Positions 11,801 through 23,330 of a stretch of 64,000 nucleotides of DNA are shown piece by piece. The notes below the pieces were generated by a model. The model saw only the letters and a program-made list of their open reading frames with translations, was not told where the DNA came from and made no database searches. The DNA lies in the NCBI GenBank assembly GCA_029465975.1, contig CM055742.1:8990043-9054042 (forward strand), in the 5' to 3' direction. Within the stretch, counting starts at the first letter, position 1; each line of letters opens with the position of its first letter. The translations under genes were made by a program, and so were the position numbers. The DNA is from Dallia pectoralis (taxonomy: Eukaryota; Chordata; Actinopteri; Esociformes; Umbridae).

Positions 11801-14800
11801 TTGACCTTTTTAGCGAGGTGCGGACCAAATTGCTGGTCATCCACCAGGTGATTCCTTGGACGTGGAGAGTGACATCGCCAGGCTGGCCAAGCCCTCCGGA
11901 ACCACGATCCCCATCATCACTGAGCCCAAAGAGGTAGACTACCCAGGGTGCATCACTCACTGTCAGATTCCATGGGCATTGTACGGTTCTGTAGTGTAGT
12001 GCGGGGGTGTTAAAAAACAAAAAAAAAGGTTTTTGGGGACCACTGGCAATTCCGTTTTTTAAACCCTTCAGAGCAGCCACGTCAAAGTCGTCTAGTTGTC
12101 GCTCTGGGTTTAAATCCCGTTGAAGTCCTTTCGCTGTCGCCGTTCGGAAAAATACTATGGTTACTGCTGTGACAATGTTGTATGGTGTTCGTCGTGTTGA
12201 AATCATCTCAATTTCCTCCTCAGGCTGTTGTCACAATGCCTGACATGGAGTCGTCCCAGGAGATGCAGAAGGGATATGACGAAACGTTTGCCCTCATTAC
12301 TGACTCGGTTCTGAACACGGTGCCGCTGCCATCGGACCTCGAGTTGGACCTCACCAGACCGGTGAGAGTGAACCCATAGGGCCCAGCTTCCTTAGTGCCA
12401 AAGCGGTAGAGGGCCTTAAGTTAATTACTTTGTCATACGTCACTCAAAGCACAGTTACAGCTGTCGAAATAAGTTGGACACTCTCTTAACATGTTTTATG
12501 ACTTTTGCATAACGAAACCGCGTACGAAAGGAAGATAAGAAACTCTTGAAATCGTACAATATCTAACCTTGTACGATTCCCAATCTTAGCTTTCCACTAT
12601 GATGATATAACTAAATGGAGTGAGTGATGACATTACATTTGGCATTTTTTCCGCAGGTGGCACTTTTCCATTCGTTGATGGGACCAGGGAATTCGGTAAG
12701 TGTTCTGCAGTTCCAGGAGCTCACGTATTAATCACGAAAATTGATACGGGTTTATTGGTGTGCCGTTCGATCTGTTGACGTTGCCCGGTGTAACATTGTG
12801 ATTCCGGAGTCTCCTTTCTGATATGTGCGATGGTCTGTTTCCATCTGGCAGAAGTCAGAGGCGTTGGGCGACGACAACTGGAAACGTTTTCTGGTCGTCA
12901 GCAACGTGCCGCAGACGCCCTCCGGCCCCACGGACGTCCGCAGTCTGGTCAAACGCTTTGGCACAGTTAAACAGGCTCTGGCCCTGAAAGACATGGTGAG
13001 TGGGGGCGTCTGGGGCTATCGTTGATTGGTTGTGTACCCGTTTCTTACTGTGAGGTCATACCCGTCGTCCGTCCAATAGTCTTTTTTTCGCTCCCTCAGA
13101 TCATTTTCGAGATGGACACTGCGGACATGGCCCAGAAAGTCTTCAAACGATTCCAAACGTATCCCTGCATTATCCAGAACAACCCGCTCTCCTTCAGCTG
13201 GAAACCTGATCCTATTCCAAAGGCTAAAACGCTTATAGACGACATCTCTGCCAACGTGGAGGCTGCCGCGGCTACGCCCCCTGATGGACAGGAGGACTCA
13301 CTGACTCTGCCGGTATTGAAGGTGGAGTCTGGGACAGAGGCGATTGAAGGAAAGAAGGCTCCCTCCGAGGGAGGAGAGAAGCAGAAAGGAGCGGAGGTTC
13401 AAACGGAACTTCCAGAGCTGCCAACGGCGTTGGACGGGAAGACCGAGAAACCCAATGAGGCGGCGGTGAACCAGGTCGAGGTCACGTCACCCAACACGGA
13501 AGTCTTGCCCGGAGTTCAGAGAGGAGTTGAGGTCCCAGACAAGGTCATTAGCGTTTCACCGGCCGACAAGGATAAGGCCCCGGTGGCATTGGGTTTTACC
13601 CCCGCTACCCAGTCTGCTACAACAGAGATCAAAAAGTGCCCAGAAACCCCTATCTGCAGCCAGTCTCCAACCGTGCTGGCGGCTGTCATAGAGGCCTTAC
13701 GACAGGAGAGCAGGAACAGATCCTCCACAAGCGCTAAGAATGCCACGGAGAAGACCCCAGGCGACAAACTTACACCCAAACAGACCCCAGGCGACAAACT
13801 TACACCCAAACAGACCCCAGGCGACAAACTTACACCCAAACAGACCCCAGGCGACAAACCTACACCCAAACAGACCCCAGGCGACAAACCTACACCCAAA
13901 CAGACACCAGTCGACAAACCCAAGGTGACCCCAGATGTCCAGCCTCCCCCAGACTTACCCAAGGTGACCCCAGAGATCCTGAAGGCTCTGTTGGAGGAAT
14001 GCAGAGCGCGGTCGTCCAGCAGAGCGAACACCGAGCAGACCAAGAAGGACCAGGAGCCGGCGCCCCCTGCTGGCCAAAAGGCAGACGCCAAGAGAAAAAC
14101 CTACGACGACGACAGGGAGAGCGAGAGGAGGCTGAGGGAGAAACGGCGGAAGGTGCAGGAGGTGGAGAAAGAGAGGAGGGAGAGAGAGAAGAGGCCGTGC
14201 CACAGGGAGGGGTCATCGGGCTCGGCTAGGTCCAAGTCTGATGGGAGCCGGCCCAGCGGAAGGAGCCCCAGGTCTGAGTCCCGGAGAGGATGTGGAGAGA
14301 ACAGGCACTCCCCCGTGTTGCCGGGCAGCCAAGAACAGGTGAAAGGAGTGTTTTGTTGTTCGCTTTGTGCTGTAAATGGAGTCGCGTATATATATCACGT
14401 GCAATGGGACTGATAAATTAACTACAGTGGAAAGTGTCAACGTTGTGTATTGGCTGTCGAGAGGCGATGGTGATGTTTTAAACGTTATTCATGTTCTCGA
14501 TAACTTACAGGAGGGACAGGAACTTGGCGAGGACCCCACGCCCTTTGACCTGGGGGATTTTGTGACTCTGGATGAGGTGGAGGACGTAGCCGATGTGACC
14601 ACAACCGAGGGCACAGTGCCGACCGGCCCCAACGCCATGACCTCATCCGCCCTGGAGGCCGGGAGCCAGGCTGGTACTACCCCGACAGAGGCCGCTGACC
14701 CGGGGAGCGCAGTGGAACCTGGACGAGAGAAGGACCAGGAGATGGAGTCGTCCGTGTACCCAGCAACCACAGAGGAGATGTGGGCGAAGACCGAAGGGGA

Positions 14801-16256
14801 AACGGATGCGCGGACAGCTGAGAATGTTCTAGAGCGTCTGGATGACGGCGCAAAGGTCAGTGTCGCCATAGTCACACATGTTCTATATTCTCATAGGACT
14901 TGGGAACATGCGTCGAAAAGTCAGTGGTTCGGTTCACTGTAACGTGATAAGAGTCGAGGGATGTTATAGTGCATGTCCTTATTCTGTGTTGTTACAACCG
15001 TCTTTCAGCTTGTAGCCGCCGTGCCGACGACTACCTGCGCCGAGGTCGCTGGGGATTCGGGGGTGAAAGGTCACGACGCTGCAGCCCATACAGACGTGTC
15101 TGCTGTCGGTGGGAAAGAAGACGTGGAGGACGAGCAAAGGGATGATCCAGGTGATTCTGAGTTCATTTGAAGACCTGCCAACCTGTAAACATTTGTTTAC
15201 ATTAACAAATAACCTGGTTTTACTTCAGAAATAACGAGTCCGCCGCTTGTAGAACGGCAACGCTGATCGGCGTACGTTTGTGTTGCCTTATTCCATTCAT
15301 TAGAAAGGTTGTTAAAGGTTTACAACAACAACAAGTGTAAAAACGATTTCAGTTGGCTTGCGCGCTCACACACACACGCAGACACACCCAGACACACGCG
15401 CAGACACACGCAGATGCCCAGCCAGTGTGTAGCAACCCTGCCAGCTTTTGTTTCATCTTTACTTTCCTCGTCTAGTAGAGCTGAAGGGGACAACTACATC
15501 TCAGGAGGATGGCGAAGAGACAGCGAGGAAGAGGGTTAAGTTGGAGCCCCTGTTTCGTGAAGACTACACTATTCCTCCTTTCATTCCTGACACTCCTGTT
15601 GGTGAGACTCACGACAAATGCATGCATCTGGACCTGAATGGAGTTACGGTTAATATCGGGGGTTAGAACTTGTAATACAACTGGGCCTGCTGGTTTTGTT
15701 GCTGTCTTTGATTGCTGTCAGGCATGGAGTTCCTAGTCCCCAAGTCAGGATTCTTCTGCAAGGTGTGTTCTAAGTTTTACAGTGGAACCGACGAGGCCAA
15801 GAAGAACCACTGCAAGAGCCTCAAGCACTATCAGAACCTTGAGGTGAGAACCACACGCGTCAAATGTGTATTTTGGTTGTCGTGTAAAATCCCTATATAG
15901 TATTTGCGGCCTAAAATTAAACAGCGAGAAGCGCACGTCTAAAAACAACACTGATCTTGTGTAAAGCCTCAGACAGGCTCAGTGCATTCTGTATAATGTA
16001 AGAAGATTTATGTTGTGCCAGAGAACGGCTTTAGTGACGCTTTTGTCCAGGCGTGATTTATCATCAAGTTATTTGGCACGAAAGTGAACAACAACTATAA
16101 AAGGCAGTCATCCTGTCATGGGAACTCGTCTGTATATTGGTTTAAGTACATCACACGGCAACAAAAATGACCCAAATGGGTAACTGTTGTTTTTGTCGTT
16201 TTTGTTTATAGAAATCCCTGGAGAAGTGGCGAGCAAAAAAGATGGAAGCTCCATGA
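2816..16256 (+). CDS. znf638: Zinc finger protein 638 (RNA-binding, matrin-type)
   Basis: A nuclear RNA/DNA-binding protein. In mammals ZNF638 acts in splicing, adipogenesis and silencing of unintegrated retroviral DNA. Twenty exons are recognised: 2816-4429, 7702-7763, 7849-7878, 8052-8296, 8617-8807, 8942-9148, 9649-9744, 9936-9982, 10188-10255, 11257-11288, 11814-11933, 12224-12361, 12657-12695, 12852-12995, 13100-14338, 14511-14855, 15009-15150, 15476-15601, 15722-15843 and 16212-16256. All junctions are GT/AG and phases agree. Family hallmarks in order: SILASFGLSNEDLEFLSHYP and VIDYGHAS; matrin finger 1 (CSLCETQC then HTNTVNH) across exons 1-2; an RS-rich segment; RRM1 (GLLYLTGLP, exons 6-7); RRM2 (FLVVSNVP, exons 14-15); an acidic FVTLDEVEDV motif; C-terminal finger 2 (CKVCSKFY...HCKSLKH). 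The true N-terminus is not found. Exon 1 has an apparent frameshift between about 4200 and 4240. The product is about 1,680 codons, somewhat shorter than human. Confidence 0.92.
4841..5835 (+). mobile_element. Tc1-like transposon, decayed (znf638 intron 1)
   Basis: Inverted ends with GGTTTGGGGTCACTTAGGAA near 4847 and its degenerate complement (CTAAGTGACACCAATC) near 5812. Between them the plus strand encodes VKHGGGNVMVWGCF (about 5312-5354), a Tc1 transposase signature, then a DTDPKHLALNGKI stretch that matches the catalytic-core region. Several frame breaks make it inactive. Element edges are approximate. Confidence 0.8.
6513..7206 (+). mobile_element. Second decayed Tc1-like element (znf638 intron 1)
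   Basis: Inverted ends GATTGTATAAGTATTC (near 6514) and GAATACTTATACAATC (near 7191-7206). The interior (about 6730-7130) still reads as scattered Tc1 transposase fragments in plus-strand frames, for example IPSVQHGG and ISQQDNI, but is full of stops. It belongs to a different Tc1 subfamily from the other copies because the termini differ. Confidence 0.65.
9232..9580 (+). repeat. 20-bp minisatellite in znf638 intron 6
   Basis: About 17 near-perfect copies of a 20-bp unit (ATCGGGCTTATGTCGCGTGT), with a variant block in the middle where ATC is replaced by AGC. It starts about 80 bp after the splice donor of the RRM1 exon. Each unit carries three CpGs. Because 20 is not a multiple of 3, the open frames through it are artefacts of periodicity. 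Confidence 0.95.
10018..10145 (+). repeat. Short tandem array, about 20-23 bp (znf638 intron 8)
   Basis: Six imperfect copies of 'ttgattatggccgctgtatta' between exons 8 and 9. No coding sense. Confidence 0.85.
10312..11185 (+). repeat. 30-bp minisatellite filling znf638 intron 9
   Basis: About 29 copies of a 30-bp unit beginning CAATAGTGCACTACATATGA, with CAATAG/CAGTAG and TATGACC/CATGGCC variants in blocks. The unit is a piece of the dispersed fish repeat (ACCCTATTCCCTAATAGTGC) that occurs once, unexpanded, at the left edge (about 10301-10330). Intron 9 (10256-11256) is almost entirely this array. Confidence 0.95.
11358..11737 (+). repeat. 65-bp tandem repeat in znf638 intron 10
   Basis: Nearly six copies of a 65-bp unit (begins GATGGGATATAGTATTTAGT, includes TCTGGTTACACCGTCAG). 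Copies alternate between 'gctagaggagg' and 'ggtagagcagg' variants, suggesting expansion of a two-unit block. Confidence 0.93.
13750..13920 (+). repeat. Coding tandem repeat, 10-residue units in Znf638
   Basis: Six consecutive 30-bp units in exon 15 encode TPGDKLTPKQ-type decapeptides. The last units are changed to TPGDKPTPKQ and TPVDKPK. The unit keeps the reading frame, so length variants would be tolerated. It sits between RRM2 and a basic, charged coiled stretch (RRLREKRRKVQEVEKERRE). Confidence 0.95.
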
Positions 16257-16540
16257 CCAGCTGAATAATTTCAGACGGACTTCTCTGAGTCTTAAGTGGC
16301 ACTCAATTCCCTATTTAAGTGCTCTGCACTTCACCTGAGCCCCGGTCAACAGTACAGCCAACAGAAATAGTCTGCTATTTTGGACGGAACCGCTGACTGA
16401 ATGATCCATTCCTGTTTTAACTGTTTTTACTTTTTTGCTGTATGTTTAATTTCGTTTGCAACCTAATTTTCCGTAATTAAGACATGTGACTCGAAAGAGA
16501 AATGAAGGCAAATGTGAACTGAATTTTTTTTTCTCTCAAT

Positions 16541-16546
16541 AATAAA
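16541..16546 (+). terminator. znf638 polyadenylation signal
   Basis: AATAAATAAATAA lies about 285 bp after the znf638 stop codon, the first canonical AATAAA downstream. Confidence 0.7.
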
Positions 16547-16559
16547 TAAATAATTTGTC

Positions 16560-18110
16560 GTTGGCGTTCATCTTTTCAAGGCAGAGCTTTTCATCTAAAG
16601 GTTTCAGTTATAATAGTGGATAATTTTATCATACGATATTATTAATATATTATCATACGGTATTATAAATTATTGTGCAATTTTAGGGCGTTGTACTAGA
16701 ACACTGCCAACCCCCTGCTGACATGTAAAGTACACGGCTTTGCATGATTTTGGTGCCATTGTCGTTTAATGTCCGTCCTTTATTTTTATCGATGCACATC
16801 ACCGCAACTTCCTTTCAGAATGTCTAGTGTGAAATCGAATGATTTATTCAACCGCTGGTACAGTTTTGACGAGCGTGGATATCGCCTGCCAGCTGAGAAT
16901 GTTTTTGTGGTATATTGGTTCGAGATGGCGTGTTTTAGATGAGATCAGGGTGCAATTGACAGTATATACGGTGCTTTCCATTATATTCCATATGATCCCG
17001 TAAGCTCCGTCACACACTGGTTACTACAAAACAAATACAGTCATTTGCATCACCAGCCTGAACCTGTTGTGTTTGTTCTTTGTGAAGCAGCCACACCACC
17101 AAGACAAAACCTGTGAGGTTAAAAAATGCTTTTTCACCGTCCGAGACAGTGGAAGACAAAAGTAAAAAGTGGGTTTGTGATTAACTTGTTTGTGAGGAGC
17201 ACAGATGAGCAGTCTGTAGACCACAGTAACACTGCTGAGTACACATGTCACCAGTGACCCAGGCTCCTTCTAAAACATAGGGCCACTATCGTCTTGCGGT
17301 GGTTGTAAATATTAACGTCCCACGCAACGGTGTTTGTATGTTTCCTAATATTGGAAAAGACAACTTTTTGTGTTTAAATTTTGTTTAATTTGAATTCTGT
17401 TTAATTTCTTATGGCAGATTTTAAGTTAATATCAAAATCGATAATATTCCAAACGTATCCTTGGCGGACCATGTATTTCATTTGTTTTACTACAAGTTTC
17501 TACATTGTGGAACAATGTTGAAGACCTCAAAACTATTAAATAACACATAGGCCTATGTAATCAGGTAGCAACCAAAGTGTTAAACAGATGATTTAAATAA
17601 AATGTGTACGGTCGATTTTTAAGTAGCCATCTTTTGTCTTAATGACAACTTTGCACACTTATTGCATTCTGACGACCAGCATCGTGAGGTATTGTGCGCA
17701 TATTCAGGCTCCTATACAAACAAATCAAAAAGTATAATTTGAATAGGCTTGGCGTGATGTTTCCCAGACATGTTTTGTAGACATGGCACCTCTTCAGCTC
17801 CCACAGATGCCAAATGTTTTGAATGCAAAAGAAAAACAGATGGACCTTCTCATTGGTCAGAGTTTGGGAGTAAATCCTATTTCCATATGATATGTCGTGA
17901 CTATTGTGTATAAACAAGCATTCAGTTCGCCAGACACAGACCATCCAGGACAGCTGTTGTTCAAGGTTTGCCATTACTATTTTTGTGTCTTCGCTGAATC
18001 GGTGTCATGCTGAACAAAATGTATTAATAATGCAAATGTTGGTTAAAAAGAAATAGTATATATACATATATATTGTGACTTTAATGTTCCAAATTTAAAA
18101 TAATGACATT
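16560..18110. other. Spacer with a Tc1 fragment, no gene
   Basis: About 17490-17700 matches the 3' part of a Tc1-like element ('gtagccatcttttgtcttaa', 'gacaactttgcacac', 'taacacatagg'). The rest is AT-rich with no supported exon. A 5' untranslated exon of the following GPCR could lie here. The AG at about 18199-18200 (cttcacacatcag) looks like its acceptor. Confidence 0.55.
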
Positions 18111-18215
18111 GATTTGTCTGCAAAAGTAGGAAAGATGATTATTATTGAATGTATTCATTATTATGTTTCTTGCTCGGCCTCTTTCAACTTCACACATCAG
18201 AACTGCACTAAGAAG

Positions 18216-19046
18216 ATGAATACCTCAACTTCAGCTACCAACCATTCCCTTCCAGACAACCTTTCCTTTCTCCCTTTAATAACCACTGCTTCCTATGCAA
18301 TCAACACCATCCTGGGTCTCCCCACCAATGTCTACGTCCTGTGGTTGCTCGTGAGTCGATCTGAAGGCGTCGCGTCGTCAGAGATCTTCGTCCTTAACCA
18401 CACCATAGCTGAGATCATCTTCTGCCTTTCTTCCATTGTGCTCTTCGTATGTCAACGCTTCCCGACAACCGTGCTCATTCACGTGGTGAAATTTTGTGTC
18501 GGTTTTCTCTTCACCGCTCGGCCCCTGTTCCAGTGCTGTATCTGTGTCGAGCGTTACCTGGCGGTGGTTCACCCAGTGGTCTACCTGAAGTGCAAACCTT
18601 CGAGATACAGGGTGGGCTGTTGTGGTGTTGTGTGGTCGATGGTGCTTGGCTCCTGTTCGTTCTTTGGGTTTGATTTGGGGGATTCGCCCCATATATATTA
18701 TGTTTACTTCGGTCAGTTTCTGGCGTTGTTGTTGGTGATACTCTTCTGCTGCCTCTCGGTTCTCATGGTTCTGAAAAGACCCGGGCCGGGGGGAGGGGTG
18801 GGTGAGAAAGAAGGAAAACATGACCGGAAGATGAGAGCATTCCGGATCATTCTAATTATCCTGGTTTCTATGGTGATTAACTACCTACCGATTGTTATCA
18901 TTTTCCTTTGCAACGAAGTCATGAATCCAAGCCATTTCTTAGTTGCTTTGTATATTATATTATTTGTCATTGTGATGTGTGGGTTCGTGCAGCCAGTCCT
19001 CTACCTTCATAGGGCTGGGAAGTTGCCGTTTATCACAGCTACCTGA
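18216..19046 (+). CDS. Rhodopsin-like orphan GPCR, single coding exon
   Basis: A 276-residue class A G-protein-coupled receptor. The start is the ATG at 18216 (MNTSTSATNHS, two N-glycosylation sites) rather than the in-frame ATG at 18132, because a good splice acceptor ends at 18200. Seven hydrophobic segments are visible. TM3 ends in VERYLAVVHP, an ERY version of DRY. TM6 has NYLP. TM7 has QPVLY in place of the usual NPxxY or DPxxY. A conserved-looking cysteine in TM3/ECL (VVKFCVGF) is present. The third intracellular loop is short and Gly-rich. The cytoplasmic tail is only about 13 residues. The layout resembles the P2Y/protease-activated receptor-like delta group that is expanded in fish, but ligand and orthologue are not recognised. 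No neighbour hints at its role. Confidence 0.85.
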   Translation: MNTSTSATNHSLPDNLSFLPLITTASYAINTILGLPTNVYVLWLLVSRSEGVASSEIFVLNHTIAEIIFCLSSIVLFVCQRFPTTVLIHVVKFCVGFLFTARPLFQCCICVERYLAVVHPVVYLKCKPSRYRVGCCGVVWSMVLGSCSFFGFDLGDSPHIYYVYFGQFLALLLVILFCCLSVLMVLKRPGPGGGVGEKEGKHDRKMRAFRIILIILVSMVINYLPIVIIFLCNEVMNPSHFLVALYIILFVIVMCGFVQPVLYLHRAGKLPFITAT

Positions 19047-22000
19047 CATCGGAGGGGTTCTTAGGCCTTTCACCAATGGATATGGTTTGAATAATAATTT
19101 TGTATCTGACTAACAAGTTTTCATGTTTAATATTAGTTATAAATTGGTGATAATTTGTGTAATATGTTGTGAACAATGGCCTCATTTAGGAATTATTGTA
19201 AATTTAATCCATTATGAGTTTAATTAAGGGAATAATAAAAGTAGTTCCTTTTGTGAACTTTGAACATGGTCAGAAATGAGGCAGATGCTTGTTGACCAAT
19301 AAAAAGCTATAAAAATTGCTTGAAAAATTGCTACCCTTGAATATTTCCACTATTAGGGGAATCATTAAGAGTTAAACATGTATTTTCCCCCACACAGATA
19401 GAAGTGGATAGTTTGATAGGAAAGAGTTTTTTTATCAACTGAATCTGTGATGAACCCAAGTGAATTTCCCCCCACACATTAGGGCAGTATGATTAATTGC
19501 ATTTGCGATAATATCGCAATATTGTAAATCTTGGTTAAACATGTTGAAACAGCAAAGGCTGCAATTTAAAAAAAATTACTTCAGGTTTGATCGATCCTGA
19601 CAGTAAGTAGGGAAACGTTCAATAGATTGTCAATAGAGGAACAGTTCGTCTGTTGTGTGGGAAGTTTTTGTGCTTTAAAAAATAAGATGGCCTGGCTTGC
19701 TAACAGTGCTACCTCACTGTTACCTGAATTTCTGTTCTGTTATACTACTGACTGGAAATCAGTAAGATATTATATATTTATTTATTTAAAGACTGTTTAG
19801 AAAAGTTTACAGACAATGTTCAAAAAGTGCAATCCACATATCATGTGTTTATGACTTTGAATTTTTTAAATACTGAGTGTGTTAAAACCACAGATTTTTT
19901 TTAATTCAATCTGCAAGTTCTTGTGATTTGTTATTGACTTTTATATTAATGTTTACTTTATATTAAGGCTTATTTGTAAGTGCTTTATGTTGTCATGATA
20001 TTTATTACATGTTCACAAGGCTGAAAGTTCAACAAATCAGTCAATATATACTACTGTGATTGAAGTAGTTAAATAAAAATATGTCATTCATATCAGTTCA
20101 TGCATCACCTGATTTCATCATAACATGTAGGCCTGGCCTACAGGAAAGAACAATTTATGTTTAATATATCCAATATTGTGTTGGTCATACTATGCAATTA
20201 TGTATTGCTTGTCTTTGTTGAATAATACAGACAATAAAGAACTTAAAAAAATAATTTCATATTAAATCACAATATTGGTTAAAAAAATCTAGGATTTATG
20301 TTGATTGAATTTTAGCTTCAGCAAGTCTCCAAAAGAATAAGGACAACAACCTCCTTGGATGTCTTTCCAGATGAACGCCTCAAATCTTGTCGAGGCTAAC
20401 ATGTGCTTTGTATTTTTTTTAAGTCATTGTCGGAACTTTGATCGGAACCTGCTCTATGGAGCACCGGATGTGGATTTGGCTTAAGACAAAGAAGTAGTAT
20501 GAATACATAATATGCTGCATGACATTACTAACTCGGTCAAGTGTCATATCAAGTAGATGCATGCCAACATGTGTAATAATGGATTGTCATTGGATTGTCT
20601 TTGGATCTTCCAGCAGGACAGTGACGCATGACGTATGACGCATGATGTACGATGTGTGACGTATGATGTATGACGTATGACGCATGATGTACGATGTGTG
20701 ACGTATGATGTATGTCCAACCATGGAAAATGGATGCAGATATGTATGGGAATCGCAATAATGGTTCTAGATATGCAAAGAAAACATCCAATGTTAAATAA
20801 CAACACGGAATTAAACAACCCAATAAAACTATGATGTCCAATTCATCCTCGGCTCTGCTCTTTTCGCTGCTTGCTAACCAGGGATATTTGCAAGGACGGC
20901 TCTAGCAGGTCAGAGGCCCACACACACACTGTTATTGTAGATGCAAAAACTGGGATGCCTGTCCTGTCATCAAAAAGACAGAACATGGCTAATGTTGGTC
21001 ATTATGTGGGTTCAAAAACATATTTAAGTATAAAATAGAAAATGCAAGCCTAGCGTGAAACGAACTACTTCAACTTGGAATGGTGCTTGGCAGAGCAGAA
21101 CAATGAAAGTACATAAAGTAGCCAACAAACAGTCGGAACAGATTTCTTAAAACAAGTTCAAGTGCAGGCGAATGACCAATCCGACGGTGACAATCAGGGG
21201 CGATGACGGGTTATTGGAGTGGCAGCTGGAACCTTCAGGTAGAAATAAATAAAAAACAGTTAGGAGGTTAGCAATACGCTGACAGATTAGAAACAAGCCA
21301 CCGTTTTACAGAGCCTGACCTGAAACAGGATGCCATAATTGGGACAGTTCTCATGACAACACTGCTTTTGCAGAGAGTGGGTCAACAAGTGAGACAGAAA
21401 GCTGTGTGGCTTTCAGTTGTGAGGCTTAGGAAGGATGCTGCTCACGCGGGAGGAAGCAGAAAATACCGAATGAGGAAGCAAGGGGATAAAATGCGTAGCT
21501 TCTTTCTTGGGTTTCCGATATTGAGGTTGTGGCACACGTTGGTTACTGAACAAACATGTCTTTTGGCACTATGTATGTTGAATTTCTTACGCTTGAGCTT
21601 TGCCGTTGCATAGACAATCTGCTAGTGGTGACAACAGGAATTTTCGTTGGCTTAGTTGTGCACGCTTCTCACAGGGGTTAGTGGGTCAATCAATAATGAA
21701 ACGGTGTTCCTGTCAAACACAGTTGTTTGCGTTTGTTAAATGACCCACCTGTTTGTCTCTCATCGGTGTACATGCTGAGCCTTATAGATTCAAAATAAAC
21801 GAATGTTTTGAAGGTGGAACAACACGTATGAACATTTAATATTGATTTACCTCCCAGATTGGTAAGGGTAATGTTGTGCCGTTTGTTTAAAACAATGTAT
21901 TTTCTTGACCTCGGTTTTTGGGACATATTTTCCTGGAGAAAGAAAAGCTCCATCTGATGGCTTCAGTTCGAGTTTTAGGAGCCTGAGACTATTGGTAAAT

Positions 22001-22090
22001 ACTGTATAGTTAAACTGTAGCTTGGCAAACTACCCTTTTTTCCCTTAAAATACCCCGACCTTTACTTTATACTCCATGCCAATGTGCATG
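19047..22090. other. Intergenic, no supported gene
   Basis: AT-rich with no coding segment that I trust. 20610-20720 holds imperfect tandem 10-12-bp units built on 'gacgtatgatgta' and 'gcatgatgtacgatgtg'. Isolated open stretches (for example 21353-21613) have no domain or splice context. Confidence 0.5.
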
Positions 22091-22098
22091 CATGGCCA

Positions 22099-22148
22099 TG
22101 ACGTCGATCTTTCAGCTGATGACGCAAGAGCAATAAAGGAGGCGGGGC
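22099..22148 (+). promoter_or_regulatory. paip2b promoter elements (CRE-like, GC box)
   Basis: TGACGTCG at 22099-22106 and TGACGCAA at 22120-22127 resemble cAMP-response/ATF sites. GGCGGGGC at 22141-22148 is an Sp1-type GC box. No TATA box is obvious, as is typical for a housekeeping gene. A likely untranslated first exon follows and ends at 22308 (gatgccag|gtatgt). Confidence 0.55.
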
Positions 22149-22690
22149 TGGGGAAATACGACTACGTAACAGACCCCCTCATGAGCGTCTTGGTGTAATG
22201 TAGTGAGTTGGATAGCCTAATAGCGACGGTGCTGCAAATTCGACGAAAACCCCAGTTCAGTTGTGGAGAGATATCTGGTTGTCTTACAGTAATACCCAAC
22301 GATGCCAGGTATGTTTTTATTGCGCAACCGTGTCAGGTAATGTGCTGTCCAGATACAACATGGTTTGCATTGTGTGTGCGTGCCTGTCTCGCGGACCTTC
22401 CAGCTAAGCTTGTTTAGCATGTTGCTAGCAGTACTACTACTACTGGGTAGCCAACGTTTTCTCCACGCCAGCATTGTTTTTATAGCAAATTAGCTACGAT
22501 AGCTAAAACATACACGGTTGGTCGACCAAAAAAATCCATAAGGACTGAAGTTAAAAACGCGTTTCTGGTTATGTCCAGTGGCACGTGCATCATTCGATAC
22601 CACAAATGCGTGTAAATATACTTTCCAACTGCAGTGTCGTAATGTCGCGTGGTGCTTGCTGCTACCACACTAGTTTCTACTGTTTGTATT

Positions 22691-23330
22691 GTGAGCTAGG
22701 TGGCTATTATCAGCTAATGCTAACGGGGCTAGTTAACTGGTGGTTGTATGTGAGCTAGGTGGCTGTTATCAGCTAATGCTAACGGGGATAGTTAACTGGT
22801 GGTTGTATGTGAGCTAGGTGGCTGTTATCAGCTAATGCTAACGGGGCTAGTTAACTGGTGGTTGTATGTGAGCTAGGTGGCTATTATCAGCTAATGCTAA
22901 CGGGGCTAGTTAACTGGTGGTTGTATGTGAGCTAGGTGGCTGTTATCAGCTAATGCTAACGGGGCTAGTTAACTGGTGGTTGTATGTGAGCTAGGTGGCT
23001 ATTATCAGCTAATGCTAACGGGGCTAGTTAACTGGTGGTTGTATGTGAGCTAGGTGGCTGTTATCAGCTAATGCTAACGGGGCTAGTTAACTGGTGGTTG
23101 TATGTGAGCTAGGTGGCTGTTATCAGCTAATGCTAACGGGGCTAGTTAACTGGTGGTTGTATGTGAGCTAGGTGGCTGTTATCAGCTAATGCTAACGGGG
23201 CTAGTTAACTGGTGGTTGTATGTGAGCTAGGTGGCTGTTATCAGCTAATGCTAACGGGGATAGTTAACTGGTGGTTGTATGTGAGCTAGGTGGCTGTTAT
23301 CAGCTAATGCTAACGGGGCTAGTTAACTAC
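22691..23330 (+). repeat. 59-bp minisatellite in paip2b intron 1
   Basis: About 10.8 copies of a 59-bp unit beginning GTGAGCTAGGTGGCTGTTAT and containing GCTAGTTAACTGG. Copies differ mainly at two sites (ggctAtt/ggctGtt and ggggCta/ggggAta). The shared phrases 'gctaatgctaac' and 'gttaactgg' recur once outside, in the right flank. Confidence 0.95.

Noticed and set aside
13740..13928. Separate small proteins in alternate frames over the znf638 coding repeat
   Set aside because: Shadow frames of the 30-bp repeat. The main frame carries the family protein on both sides.
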